Assembly: GCA_035604635.1 (NCBI GenBank)
Contig: DATNIC010000076.1
Location: 1 to 13,188, forward strand
Source: DATNIC01 sp035604635
GTDB lineage: Bacteria > Vulcanimicrobiota > Vulcanimicrobiia > Vulcanimicrobiales > Vulcanimicrobiaceae
Reading direction: 5' to 3'
Length of the DNA stretch: 13,188 bases
Shown: piece after piece, positions 5,526-13,188 of the stretch
Layout of the letters: every line of letters begins with the position of its first letter
Numbering within the stretch: the first letter of the stretch is position 1
Program-made: the position numbers and the translations under genes
Notes under the pieces: generated by a model
Told to the model about the DNA's origin: nothing
Database searches by the model: none
What the model saw: the letters and a program-made list of their open reading frames with translations, nothing else

Positions 5526-7591
5526 GCTTGCGCGTAGCCGTCGACACCGGCGGCACGTTTACCGATTTCGTCGTGCTCGACGAGAAGACGGGCGCGCTCG
5601 ACGTGTTCAAGGTCCCATCGACGCGCGGGTCGGAGGCCGACGGGATCATTGCCGGGCTCGAGCAGTACTTGAAGAGGCAGCGCCGAGCGGCCGGCGACGT
5701 CGGTTTCTTCTCGCACGGAACGACCGTCGGGACGAACGCGATCCTCGAGGAGAAGGGCGCGAAGACGGGCCTGCTCGTGACCGAGGGCTTTCGCGGCATC
5801 TACGAAGTCGGCGAACAGAGCCGTCCGTACGGCGCGACGACCTACGATCTGTTTTATCAGAAGCCGCCGCCGCTCGTCCGTCCGCGTTATACGGCGGAGA
5901 TCGGCGAGCGCGTCCTCTTCGACGGTAGCGTCCTTCGCGAGCTCGACGAGGAGACGGTGCGCGCCGCCGCGCGCAAGTTCCGCGCTCACGAAATCAAATC
6001 GGTCGCCGTCTGCCTGCTCTTCGCATTCCGCAATCCAGCGCACGAGAGACGCATAGCTGAGATCTTCGCCGAAGAAGCACCGAACTGCAACGTCTCGCTC
6101 TCGAGCGAAGTGATCCCGCAGATTCGCGAATACTTCCGGCTCTCGACGACGCTCGTCAACGCGTATCTCAATCCGCTGCTCACGGGGTACGTCGCGGCGC
6201 TCGACGGCCGCTTGAAAGAGCTCGGCTGCCGGACCGATCAACGCTTCATCATGCGTAGCAACGGCGGTGTTGCGACATTCGAAACCGCGGCACGGCGCAG
6301 CGTGCAGACGATCCTGAGCGGCCCGGCCGCCGGCGTCGTAGCGGCCGAGAAGCTTGCCGCGCAGATGCCCGGCTATCGCAACGTCGTCACGTTCGACATG
6401 GGCGGGACGAGCACCGACGTCGCGTTGATCGAAAACGGATCGCCGGCGCGGCGCAGCGGCGGGAAAGTCCATGACCGTTACGTCCTCGTCCCGATGCTCG
6501 ACATCCACACGGTCGCCGCGGGCGGCGGGACCCTCGCGTACGTCGACGCATCCGGCGTGCTCCAAGTCGGCCCGCAAAGCGCCGGCGCAATCCCGGGACC
6601 CGTCGCATACGGCCGCGGCGGAACGCAGCCTACCGTAACCGATGCCAACTTGGTCCTCGGCTACCTGAGCGCCGGGAATGCGCTCGCCGGCGGGACGCTC
6701 TCGCTCGACAAGGACGCGGCGGAACGTGCGATCCGCGAGAAGATCGCCGAGCCGCTCGGCCTCTCGACGATCGACGCGGCGCGTGGAATCGTCGAGATCG
6801 TCAACGTGAAGATGCAGGAAGCGATCAAGGTCGTCTCTTCGAATCGCGGTTACGATCTGCGCGATTTTTATCTGCTCGCGTTCGGCGGCGCGGGGCCGCT
6901 CCACGCGGGGCCGATGGCCGAGGAGCTCGGAATGAAGGGCGTCCTCGTCCCGCCGTTCCCCGGCGTCACGAGCGCGCTCGGGTTGTTGCTTTCCGACGTC
7001 CGCCACGATTACGTCGTCTCCGATCTGCGAGCGCTCGAAGCCGTCGACGCGCGCAAAGTCAACGAGGTCTTCGAAGGGATGCGCAAACACGCCGAGGGCG
7101 AGCTGCTCGGCGAGGGTTTCCGGCACAATCAGCTCGTGTACGAATACGATCTCGATCTGCGCTACGTCGGCCAAGGCTACGAACTGACGGTCCGCGTCGA
7201 GCGCGTCCCGCTGCATGAAGGCGACTTGCAGAAGATCCGCGGCGACTTCGATCAGCAGCACCTCGCGCTCACCGGGCACTCCGCACCCGACGCGGGGGTC
7301 GAGATCGTGAACTACCGCGTCACCGGCGTCGCGATCGTCCCGAAGGCGACGTTAGCCTCACCCTTCTCGGCGAAGGGGACGCTCGATGATGCGTTCGTGA
7401 GTTATCGCGACGCGTATTTCGGTTCGGCCAAACCGGTCCAGACGCGGCTCTACGATCGCGCGAACTTGCCGGAAGGCGCTCAGATCGACGGCCCTGCGAT
7501 CCTCTTGCAGGCCGATTCGACGACGGTCATACCGCCGGGACAGCGCGGTCGCGTCATCGAGCTCGGGCTGCTCGAAATCATGCGAGCGTAA
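5522..7591 (+). CDS. hyuA: Hydantoinase/oxoprolinase family protein, HyuA-type ATPase subunit
   Basis: The 689-aa subunit A of an ATP-dependent hydantoinase/oxoprolinase/ketone-carboxylase family enzyme; known relatives hydrolyse cyclic amides or carboxylate ketones after ATP-driven activation. The fold is that of the ASKHA (actin-like) ATPases. Visible: phosphate-1 loop DTGGTFTD (8-15), SHGTTVGTNAILE (64-76), a SNGGV segment (246-250), SGPAAG (266-271), phosphate-2 loop FDMGGTSTDVA (291-301), GGGT (334-337), SAGAIPGP (353-360), GGTQPTVTDANLVLG (366-380) and FGGAGPLHA (454-462). The usual Cys of PGPxCYG is Ala362. Length is normal, with N-terminal, central and C-terminal hydantoinase A regions all present. 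The start overlaps the upstream stop by 4 nt and lacks a strong Shine-Dalgarno, so it probably depends on translational coupling. hyuB follows after 9 nt. The exact substrate is unknown. Confidence 0.95.
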   Translation: MSLRVAVDTGGTFTDFVVLDEKTGALDVFKVPSTRGSEADGIIAGLEQYLKRQRRAAGDVGFFSHGTTVGTNAILEEKGAKTGLLVTEGFRGIYEVGEQSRPYGATTYDLFYQKPPPLVRPRYTAEIGERVLFDGSVLRELDEETVRAAARKFRAHEIKSVAVCLLFAFRNPAHERRIAEIFAEEAPNCNVSLSSEVIPQIREYFRLSTTLVNAYLNPLLTGYVAALDGRLKELGCRTDQRFIMRSNGGVATFETAARRSVQTILSGPAAGVVAAEKLAAQMPGYRNVVTFDMGGTSTDVALIENGSPARRSGGKVHDRYVLVPMLDIHTVAAGGGTLAYVDASGVLQVGPQSAGAIPGPVAYGRGGTQPTVTDANLVLGYLSAGNALAGGTLSLDKDAAERAIREKIAEPLGLSTIDAARGIVEIVNVKMQEAIKVVSSNRGYDLRDFYLLAFGGAGPLHAGPMAEELGMKGVLVPPFPGVTSALGLLLSDVRHDYVVSDLRALEAVDARKVNEVFEGMRKHAEGELLGEGFRHNQLVYEYDLDLRYVGQGYELTVRVERVPLHEGDLQKIRGDFDQQHLALTGHSAPDAGVEIVNYRVTGVAIVPKATLASPFSAKGTLDDAFVSYRDAYFGSAKPVQTRLYDRANLPEGAQIDGPAILLQADSTTVIPPGQRGRVIELGLLEIMRA

Positions 7592-7600
7592 CGGAGCGTC

Positions 7601-9325
7601 GTGGATCCGATCACCTTTCAAGTCATTCAAAGCCGGCTCTCCGGGATCGTCCAAGAGATGCAGGACAGCATCTTCCGGACCGGCTACTCGACGATCATCC
7701 GCGAATCGCAGGACGCGAGCTGCATGCTGATGGATCCCAGCGGCGACGTGATCGGAGAGCACGTCGTCCTCCCGCTGCACATCGCGTGTCTGCCGCAATG
7801 CGTGCGCAATATCCAGCAGACGTTCGGCGCCGACATCCGGCTCGGCGACGCGTTCTTGACGAACCATCCGTACTTGGGCGGCGTCCCGCACTCGATGGAC
7901 ATGGCCGTGATCACGCCGTTCTTTCATAACGGCCGGCTTGTCGCGTTTTGCGGCAGCATCGCGCATAAGAGCGATCTCGGCGGCGTCGTCCCGGGGACCG
8001 GCTACGGCAATGCGCGCGAGATCTTTCAAGAGGGGATTCAGTATCCGCCGGTCCGGTTGATCAGCCAAGGCGAGATCATGCAAGACATCGAGGCGATCTT
8101 ACGTGCGAACTCACGCACGCCTGAGCTCGTCCTGGGCGATATCCGCGGCCAAGTCGGTGTCGCGCGCTTGGGCGAAAGGCGGCTCGCCGAACTCATCGAG
8201 CGCTACGGACTCGAGCCCGCGCTCGAAGCGTTTGCGATGCAGCAGAGGGTGACCGAAGATCGCATCCGAGCGACGCTGCGCAGCTGGCCCGACGGCGCAT
8301 TCGAGGCGGAGTCGTGGGTCGACACGGACGGGATCACGCTGGACAAGCGCGTCCGCTACCACATCCGTATCGAAAAGAAGGGCGACGGCATCGTCTTTGA
8401 TTCGACCGGATGTCAAGACCAGACGCAGGGACCCGTGAACATCGTCCCGTCGTTAGCGCTCGGCTGTTACTACTTTGCCTTGATCGCGATGATCGATCCG
8501 AAGTTGCCCAACAATGGCGGCGTAGCACGCGTCGTTCAAGCGAAGTTTCGCAAGGGCTCAGTCTTAGACCCATACTTCCCAGCTGCGACGAACACGTACA
8601 TGGCGGCGGCAACCGCGATCACGGAAGCCTCGCTCCAAGCGCTCAGCGGCTTCGTCTCCGAGAAGCGGATGGCCGGCAACGGCGGCGTCGGCGGGATCAC
8701 GATCAGCGGGACGACACCTGCCGGAAAGCCGTTCGTCCAGTACGAGTCGGTCGGTTCGGCATACGGCGCGCATGCGCACGGCGACGGTCCGTCGGCCGTG
8801 ACGGTCCTTCTCTCGAATGCGCGCATATCGCCGGTCGAAGTGCTGGAGAGCGAGTTTCCCACGCGACTCGTCCGCTTCGAGTTGATCGAAGACTCGGGCG
8901 GGCCGGGAAAATACCGCGGCGGGCTCGTCCAGCGCCGCGAGTATGAGATCTTGACCGACGACGCGCAACTGACGTTGCGCGGCGGCCGCCACGAAGTCCC
9001 TGCCTTCGGGCTTGCCGGAGGACAGCCCGGAAGACTGGGCGGCTGCGTGCTCAATCCGGGGATGCAGAGCGAGCGGCGGATGCCGAGCCGCTTCAGCGGC
9101 CTTCGTTTGAAGAGCGGCGATCGCGTGTTGCTCGAACGCGCCGGCGGCGGCGGCTTCGGCGGACCACGCGAGCGCTCGTTCGAACGCGTCCTCGACGATG
9201 TCATCGACGGATACGTCAGCCGCGATGCGGCGATCGCCGAATACGGCGTCGACGAGCGCCGGCTCGATGAGGCGCTGGAACGCTGGGAGCACAGGCTGCG
9301 GGAATTCGCGAACGTTCAACGATGA
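7601..9325 (+). CDS. hyuB: Hydantoinase/oxoprolinase family protein, HyuB-type subunit
   Basis: The 574-aa B subunit that pairs with HyuA to form the cytoplasmic ATP-dependent enzyme. It starts at GTG (7601-7603) with GGAG at 7593-7596, and opens with the family hallmark DPITFQVIQSRL. Other conserved blocks: TNHPYLGGVPHSMDM (87-101), AHKSDLGGVVPGTGYG (121-136, candidate metal ligands H122 and D125), a GNGGVGG stretch (359-365), DSGGPGKYRGG (431-441) and a C-terminal GGGGFGGP (515-522). Length matches the stand-alone B subunits of N-methylhydantoinase and acetophenone-carboxylase types, not the fused ~1,200-residue eukaryotic 5-oxoprolinase. No AcxC-like small third subunit is present, which argues against acetone carboxylase. 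The stop overlaps the Rieske start (ATGA, 9322-9325). Family assignment is firm; reaction is open between ring-amide hydrolysis and carboxylation. Confidence 0.95.
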   Translation: MDPITFQVIQSRLSGIVQEMQDSIFRTGYSTIIRESQDASCMLMDPSGDVIGEHVVLPLHIACLPQCVRNIQQTFGADIRLGDAFLTNHPYLGGVPHSMDMAVITPFFHNGRLVAFCGSIAHKSDLGGVVPGTGYGNAREIFQEGIQYPPVRLISQGEIMQDIEAILRANSRTPELVLGDIRGQVGVARLGERRLAELIERYGLEPALEAFAMQQRVTEDRIRATLRSWPDGAFEAESWVDTDGITLDKRVRYHIRIEKKGDGIVFDSTGCQDQTQGPVNIVPSLALGCYYFALIAMIDPKLPNNGGVARVVQAKFRKGSVLDPYFPAATNTYMAAATAITEASLQALSGFVSEKRMAGNGGVGGITISGTTPAGKPFVQYESVGSAYGAHAHGDGPSAVTVLLSNARISPVEVLESEFPTRLVRFELIEDSGGPGKYRGGLVQRREYEILTDDAQLTLRGGRHEVPAFGLAGGQPGRLGGCVLNPGMQSERRMPSRFSGLRLKSGDRVLLERAGGGGFGGPRERSFERVLDDVIDGYVSRDAAIAEYGVDERRLDEALERWEHRLREFANVQR

Positions 9326-10623
9326 CGCCTGACTACGGCCGCCTCGTCGACGTGGAGCGCGGGATCGTCAGCCGCGAGATTTTCGTCAGCGAGCATGTCT
9401 TCGAGGACGAACTCGAGCACTTGTTCACTCGGACATGGCTTTTCGTCGGCCACGAGAGCCTCGTGCCGAAGTCGAACGACTTCTTCGTTTCACGGATGGG
9501 GACCGAATCGGTCATCCTCTGCCGGGATCGCGAGCAGAAGCTCCATGTCTTCCTCAACACGTGTCGCCATCGCGGGATGAAAGTCTGTCGCTACGATGAG
9601 GGGAACACGCCGCTCTTCACCTGTCCCTACCACGCATGGAGCTACGCGACCGATGGCCGGCTCCTCGGCGTACCGATGTACGAGCAGCTCTACGACGGTG
9701 TCCTCGACCGCTCGCAGTGGGGACTGATCGAAGTCCCCAAGATGGTCAACTATAAAGGGACGATTTGGGCGACCTGGGATCCCGATGCACCATCATTCGA
9801 GGACTACCTCGGGGGAGCGCTCGAGCATCTCGATCTCGTCCTCGATGCGCGTGACGGGCGCGAGGGCGGATCCGAAGTGCTTGCCGGGATCCAGAAATGG
9901 GTCGCGCCTTCGAATTGGAAGCTCTCGACCGAAAACTTCTGCGGCGACTCGTATCATAACGTGAGCCACCGTTCGGTCGATCTCGTCGGGATCGGGCCGA
10001 GCGCGAAGTCGGGCGTCAAGGGGCGACGCGATCAATACTCGCCGGGGAGTCAACACGTGTGGCTGACCTTCCCGCAGGGCCACGGGATTCACAGCGTCCT
10101 GCTCCCCGAAGACAACTGGTACGTCGAAGGCTTTCATGACAATGCAGCGGTCGAAGATTATTATCGCCGGTGTTTCGAAGAACGTCGGCGCCGCTTAGGG
10201 GCGCGCTCGCGGCTCGTCGGCTGGACCGGCAGCATCTTCCCCAACACGTCGTACCTCGCCCATCAGCCGCGCGCGCTCTTCGTTTGGCATCCAAACGGAC
10301 CAGCGTCGATGGAGGTTTGGCGCTTCTTTCTCGTCGACAAGGACGCGCCCGAAGACGTGAAGGCATTCTTGCGGCACTACTACATGCGGTATTCGGGCCC
10401 GGCCGGGATGACCGAGCAAGACGATTTGGAGAACTGGAACTACGCGACGTCGGCAAGCCAAGGGACGATCGCTCGCCGCTACCCGTACAACTACCAGCAG
10501 TCGCTGCACGCGACGAAGACCGACGATCCGCTGCCGGGGCAGGTCAGCACGCAGATCACCGAACAGAACTCGCGCGGCTTCTACAAGCGCTGGGTCGACT
10601 ACGTCAGCGGACGAGCGCTATGA
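9322..10623 (+). CDS. Rieske non-heme iron oxygenase, alpha (catalytic) subunit
   Basis: A 433-aa aromatic-ring-hydroxylating oxygenase large subunit, which uses O2 and reductase-supplied electrons for dihydroxylation, monooxygenation or demethylation. The Rieske [2Fe-2S] motif is intact: C81-x-H83, 17 residues, C101-x2-H104. The catalytic domain shows ENFCGDSYHNVSH (204-216), giving iron ligands H212 and H216 with the bridging D209; a third carboxylate ligand is D367 or D368 in EQDDLENW (365-372). The spacing H-x3-H is shorter than the H-x4/5-H of naphthalene and biphenyl dioxygenases. Length is typical. No beta subunit, ferredoxin or reductase is in the window, so it is either an alpha-only (homotrimeric) enzyme or uses partners encoded elsewhere. 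It is the last gene of the operon and is coupled to hyuB by a 4-nt overlap with no Shine-Dalgarno of its own. Its 3' end overlaps the convergent Mo-enzyme gene by 6 nt. Confidence 0.95.
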   Translation: MTPDYGRLVDVERGIVSREIFVSEHVFEDELEHLFTRTWLFVGHESLVPKSNDFFVSRMGTESVILCRDREQKLHVFLNTCRHRGMKVCRYDEGNTPLFTCPYHAWSYATDGRLLGVPMYEQLYDGVLDRSQWGLIEVPKMVNYKGTIWATWDPDAPSFEDYLGGALEHLDLVLDARDGREGGSEVLAGIQKWVAPSNWKLSTENFCGDSYHNVSHRSVDLVGIGPSAKSGVKGRRDQYSPGSQHVWLTFPQGHGIHSVLLPEDNWYVEGFHDNAAVEDYYRRCFEERRRRLGARSRLVGWTGSIFPNTSYLAHQPRALFVWHPNGPASMEVWRFFLVDKDAPEDVKAFLRHYYMRYSGPAGMTEQDDLENWNYATSASQGTIARRYPYNYQQSLHATKTDDPLPGQVSTQITEQNSRGFYKRWVDYVSGRAL

Positions 10624-12780
10624 GGTCAGCGCCTCGTAGACGCGCTCGGCGGTGATCGGGAAGGTGGTCAGCTGCGCGCCGACCGCATTGTAGACGGCGT
10701 TTGCGACGGCCGGTGCGACGCCGCTGTTGCTGAGTTCTCCGGCCATCTTCGCACCGTACGGACCATTCGCGATGCCGGCTGCGACGTGGATGGTCCGTAG
10801 CGGTGGGACGTCCATTTGCGTGGGCAGCTTGTACTCGCCAAGGTTGAGCGCGCTCAGCTTGCCGTCCTCGTCGATCAGCTCCTCGAAGAACGCGCCGCCA
10901 ACGCCGTAGACGAAGCCGCCCTCGATCTGGCCCCGATGCGCGACCGGATTGATGATCGGTCCGACCTCGACCGAGAGCGTCGCGCCGAGCAGCGTGACCT
11001 CGCCGGTCGCGCGATCGACCTCGACGTCTACGGCGAAGGCTGAGAAGCTGTAATCTGCCGGATGCTCGGCGTCGTGATGCTCGCCGTTGTACGCGCCGCT
11101 TACCTCGATCGTGTCGCTGCGCTTCTTGCCGACGTGCGGGCGCAACTTTTCGACTGCATCGAGCGTGGCTCGTCCCATGATGTGCGTGACGCGACTCGCT
11201 CCGGCCCCAGGGTCGTTCGGCGCTTCGTCGGTCGACCCGCGACGGATCGAAATCTTTTCGGGCTCGATGCCCAGCTCGGCGCTGATGATGCGTCGAATCA
11301 CCGTGGCGGAGCCGCTGCCTTGATCCGGTGTGCCGTAGAGCACGTCGACTTCATCGTTCGGATGCAATCGCAGGCGGAGCGACGTCTTGCCGCCGCCGGT
11401 GTGCCGGCAGACGAACGAGATACCGCGACCGCGTCCCGGCGGCATCGGCGTGCTCCAATCGGTCTCCCGCCGCAACGTTTCGAGGACTTCGCGACCCTTC
11501 GGCTCGAGCATATGCTCGCCGGTCAACGCGGTGTCGCCGTCCTTGATCACGTTGCGCAGGCGCAGCTCGAGCGGGTCGACCCCGAGCTCGCGCGCGATCA
11601 CGTCGACGTGAATCTCCCAGGCGAAGAAGGTCTGCACGTCGGCGGGCGCGCGCATGTGGCCCGACGGGGTCGTGTTCGTGTACGCGCTGCGGACTTCGAG
11701 CAGCACGTTGGGGACGTGGTAGCCGACCGTTCCCCAACCGACTTGCCCCGGGATGAGATCCTTGCCGGGCTTTGTCGCCGCGTAAGCGCCGCCGTTGTAA
11801 ATGATCTCGCCGTGATGGACGAGGAACTTCCCGTCCTTGTCCACGCCCGTCCGCACGCGGATCTCGGAGGGGTGCCGGCAATTCGTCCCTTGCAGTTCGT
11901 CGACATACGACATCACCGCTTTTACCGGACGTCCCGTCGCCCTCGCGAGGTAGTAGCAGGCGAACTCGTCGACGACGAGCCCTTTCCCGCCGAAGTCGCC
12001 GCCGATGTACGTCGGCTCGACGATGATCTTTTCGGCGGGGACACCGGTGACGACCGACATTTGCTGGCGCAGACGAAACGGCGATTTGCACGGCGAGTAG
12101 ACGCGGACGACGCCGTCCGGATCGACCTGCACCAAGCACGCGCGCGGCTCGATATAGCCATGGTGTTGGCGCGGCGTCGTAAAGCGATGATCGAAGACGC
12201 GATGCGCCGCTTTGAAAAGCGGCTCGAGGTCCGGCGCACCCTTGCGGTGCGTCACTCTACCTTGCAAGTTCGGGTGATCGACCGGGGGCCGCTTTCCGCT
12301 GGCGAAGATGTACTTCGCCGAGTCTTCATGCAGGATCGGAGCGTCGGGCTTGAGCGCCTCGGAACCGACGAAGACGGCGGGCAGCTCATCGTACTCGACG
12401 TCGATCAGGCGCGCCGCTTCTTCGGCCGCATCCTTCGTCTCGGCGGCGACGGCGGCGACGCGCTCGCCGATGAAGCGGACCTTCTCGAACGCGAGGACGG
12501 GCCAATCGTGCATGTGACGGCCGAAGCGCTTGTCGCCGATGTCGGCGCCGGTGAGAATCGCCCGAACGCCGGGGACCTCCTTTGCGGCGCTCGTGTCGAT
12601 CGAGACGATGCGCGCATGGGGGACCGAGCTCACCGCGAACGCGGCCCAAAGCATGTTCGGCTTCGTGACGTCGCCCGTGTACTGCGCCTTGCCGCTGACC
12701 TTGTCGCGGCCTTCGACTCGAATCTCCGGATCGGCGAACGTTTCGAGCGGCGTCTTGCGCCGCGGGAGAGTGACCGTCAT
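10618..12780 (-). CDS. Xanthine dehydrogenase family molybdopterin-binding (large) subunit
   Basis: A 720-aa large subunit of a molybdenum hydroxylase (XDH/CoxL family), which hydroxylates an electron-poor C-H carbon, often in N-heteroaromatics or aldehydes, with water as oxygen source. The a/b hammerhead domain is at about 20-135 (RVEGRDKVSGKAQYTGD). Moco-binding blocks follow: HHGYIEP (206-212), GGDFGGKG (260-267), GHMRAPADVQ (374-383), DQGSGSAT (486-493) and the catalytic-Glu region MAGELSNSGVAPAVANAV (679-696, E682). The usual G-Q-G of the third block reads G-S-G, and the PG of the MRxPG loop reads PA. The Ser-Cys loop of CO dehydrogenase is absent. The ATG at 12780 is forced by an in-frame TAA 15 nt upstream; no Shine-Dalgarno is visible. 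FeS and FAD subunits are not adjacent on the 3' side. It converges on the Rieske gene and is divergent from the FAH-type gene. Confidence 0.93.
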   Translation of the reverse strand: MTVTLPRRKTPLETFADPEIRVEGRDKVSGKAQYTGDVTKPNMLWAAFAVSSVPHARIVSIDTSAAKEVPGVRAILTGADIGDKRFGRHMHDWPVLAFEKVRFIGERVAAVAAETKDAAEEAARLIDVEYDELPAVFVGSEALKPDAPILHEDSAKYIFASGKRPPVDHPNLQGRVTHRKGAPDLEPLFKAAHRVFDHRFTTPRQHHGYIEPRACLVQVDPDGVVRVYSPCKSPFRLRQQMSVVTGVPAEKIIVEPTYIGGDFGGKGLVVDEFACYYLARATGRPVKAVMSYVDELQGTNCRHPSEIRVRTGVDKDGKFLVHHGEIIYNGGAYAATKPGKDLIPGQVGWGTVGYHVPNVLLEVRSAYTNTTPSGHMRAPADVQTFFAWEIHVDVIARELGVDPLELRLRNVIKDGDTALTGEHMLEPKGREVLETLRRETDWSTPMPPGRGRGISFVCRHTGGGKTSLRLRLHPNDEVDVLYGTPDQGSGSATVIRRIISAELGIEPEKISIRRGSTDEAPNDPGAGASRVTHIMGRATLDAVEKLRPHVGKKRSDTIEVSGAYNGEHHDAEHPADYSFSAFAVDVEVDRATGEVTLLGATLSVEVGPIINPVAHRGQIEGGFVYGVGGAFFEELIDEDGKLSALNLGEYKLPTQMDVPPLRTIHVAAGIANGPYGAKMAGELSNSGVAPAVANAVYNAVGAQLTTFPITAERVYEALTS

Positions 12781-12861
12781 CGAGACCGGGATTTACGGCC
12801 GCTGCCGGGAAGCTCCTGGCCCTTAGCACCGTAAGCAAACGATAAACAGCGAGGGGTGGAC
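12781..12861. promoter_or_regulatory. Divergent intergenic region between Mo-enzyme and FAH-type genes
   Basis: An 81-bp gap that must hold promoters for both directions. An AT-richer patch (about 12832-12849, including GATAAAC) lies upstream of the FAH-type start and could contain a -10. No well-spaced -35 is seen on either strand. GAGGGG (12851-12856) is the likely ribosome-binding site for the plus-strand gene. Confidence 0.3.
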
Positions 12862-13188
12862 GTGAAGATAACGCGGTTCGACGGCGGGCACATCGGCGTC
12901 GTCAAGGACGAGAAGATCTACGACGTGAGCGCCGCATGCGGCGTCGATCCCGGCGAATGGCCGCCGGTCGGCATCGTGCGCGTCATCGGGTCGTGGGATT
13001 CGGTGCGGCCGAAGATCGAGGCTGCAGTCAAATCGGTGACGGGGAAACCGCTCTCTTCGGTCAAGCTGCAAACGCCGGACCCGTGGCCCAACAAATTGTT
13101 GGCGCTGCCGAGCAACTTCCGCGATCATCACGAAGAGATGCGCGGCCGTGCCTACGCTACGGCGGGCGGCGTTACGGCCGACAACGCC
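12862..13188 (+). CDS. Fumarylacetoacetate hydrolase (FAH) superfamily protein, N-terminal 109 codons (runs off right edge)
   Basis: The start of an FAH-superfamily enzyme; members hydrolyse C-C bonds of acylpyruvates, hydrate 2-oxo-dienoates or decarboxylate oxaloacetate late in ring catabolism. GTG at 12862-12864 is preferred because GAGGGG ends 5 nt before it; an in-frame GTG at 12856 is an alternative adding two residues. The N-terminal domain (KITRFDGGHIGVVKDEKIYDV, with VKIT-like opening) matches the family lead-in. At residues 82-93 LPSNFRDHHEEM stands where most members have a GLNYRDHAxE motif, so the Gly-Leu-Asn-Tyr is replaced by Pro-Ser-Asn-Phe while the RDH core is kept. The metal-binding E-x-E and downstream Asp lie outside the window, so activity cannot be judged. 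Its place beside a molybdenum hydroxylase suggests a lower-pathway step. Confidence 0.75.
   Translation, partial: MKITRFDGGHIGVVKDEKIYDVSAACGVDPGEWPPVGIVRVIGSWDSVRPKIEAAVKSVTGKPLSSVKLQTPDPWPNKLLALPSNFRDHHEEMRGRAYATAGGVTADNA

Noticed and set aside
5474..7279. 601-codon open frame on the minus strand opposite hyuA
   Set aside because: The composition is rich in Arg, Asp, Glu, Ala and Val as expected from a GC-rich antisense frame, and it has no recognisable domain, while the plus frame has all HyuA motifs.
5522..9325. HyuAB as acetone carboxylase or 5-oxoprolinase
   Set aside because: No AcxC-like subunit is present for the first, and the split-gene layout with a Rieske partner gives no specific support for the second; left at family level.
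10618..12780. Aerobic CO dehydrogenase large subunit (CoxL form I)
   Set aside because: The active-site Ser-Cys loop that marks form I CoxL is not seen; the loop region reads GHMRAPAD.
11062..12834. 590-codon open frame on the plus strand opposite the Mo-enzyme gene
   Set aside because: Same antisense-shadow composition; the opposite strand carries intact Moco-binding motifs across the whole span.

Overview
The window is high-GC bacterial DNA with dense coding. It uses ATG, GTG and TTG starts, and long antisense shadow ORFs are common. No rRNA, tRNA, CRISPR array, insertion sequence or phage gene was recognised. The host cannot be named from sequence alone. The GC-rich style and gene mix would fit an uncultivated soil-type lineage such as Eremiobacterota or Dormibacterota, but that is a weak guess.

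Left part (1-4432, all minus strand). An EF-G-like translational GTPase runs off the left edge (1-888). Upstream of it lies a 775-residue hybrid receiver/GAF/GGDEF/EAL cyclic-di-GMP protein (996-3323) with a recognisable promoter, a dyad and a Pho-box-like direct repeat in its 161-bp leader. Next comes an NMT1/SsuA-type periplasmic substrate-binding protein (3485-4432), which is divergent from the following block.

Central operon (4500-10623, plus strand). Four tightly packed genes encode a second periplasmic binding protein of a different class (AfuA/FbpA-like fold), HyuA, HyuB (the two subunits of a hydantoinase/oxoprolinase/acyl-carboxylase-type ATP-dependent enzyme) and a Rieske non-heme iron oxygenase alpha subunit. 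Junctions are ATGA overlaps or a 9-nt gap, so the genes are probably co-transcribed and partly translationally coupled.

Right part. A xanthine-dehydrogenase-family molybdopterin subunit (10618-12780, minus) converges on the Rieske gene with a 6-nt overlap of the reading frames. Divergent from it, an FAH-superfamily hydrolase/hydratase (12862 to the right edge, plus) begins.

Taken together, 3485-13188 looks like a catabolic island. It has two binding proteins for uptake, a molybdenum hydroxylase and a Rieske oxygenase for oxidising a ring or hindered carbon, an ATP-dependent HyuAB enzyme that in known relatives opens cyclic amides or carboxylates ketones, and an FAH-type enzyme for C-C cleavage or hydration. 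A nitrogen heterocycle or cyclic amide is a coherent substrate class, but this is inference. The electron-transfer partners (Rieske reductase, Mo-enzyme FeS and FAD subunits) and the transporter permease/ATPase are not in the window.
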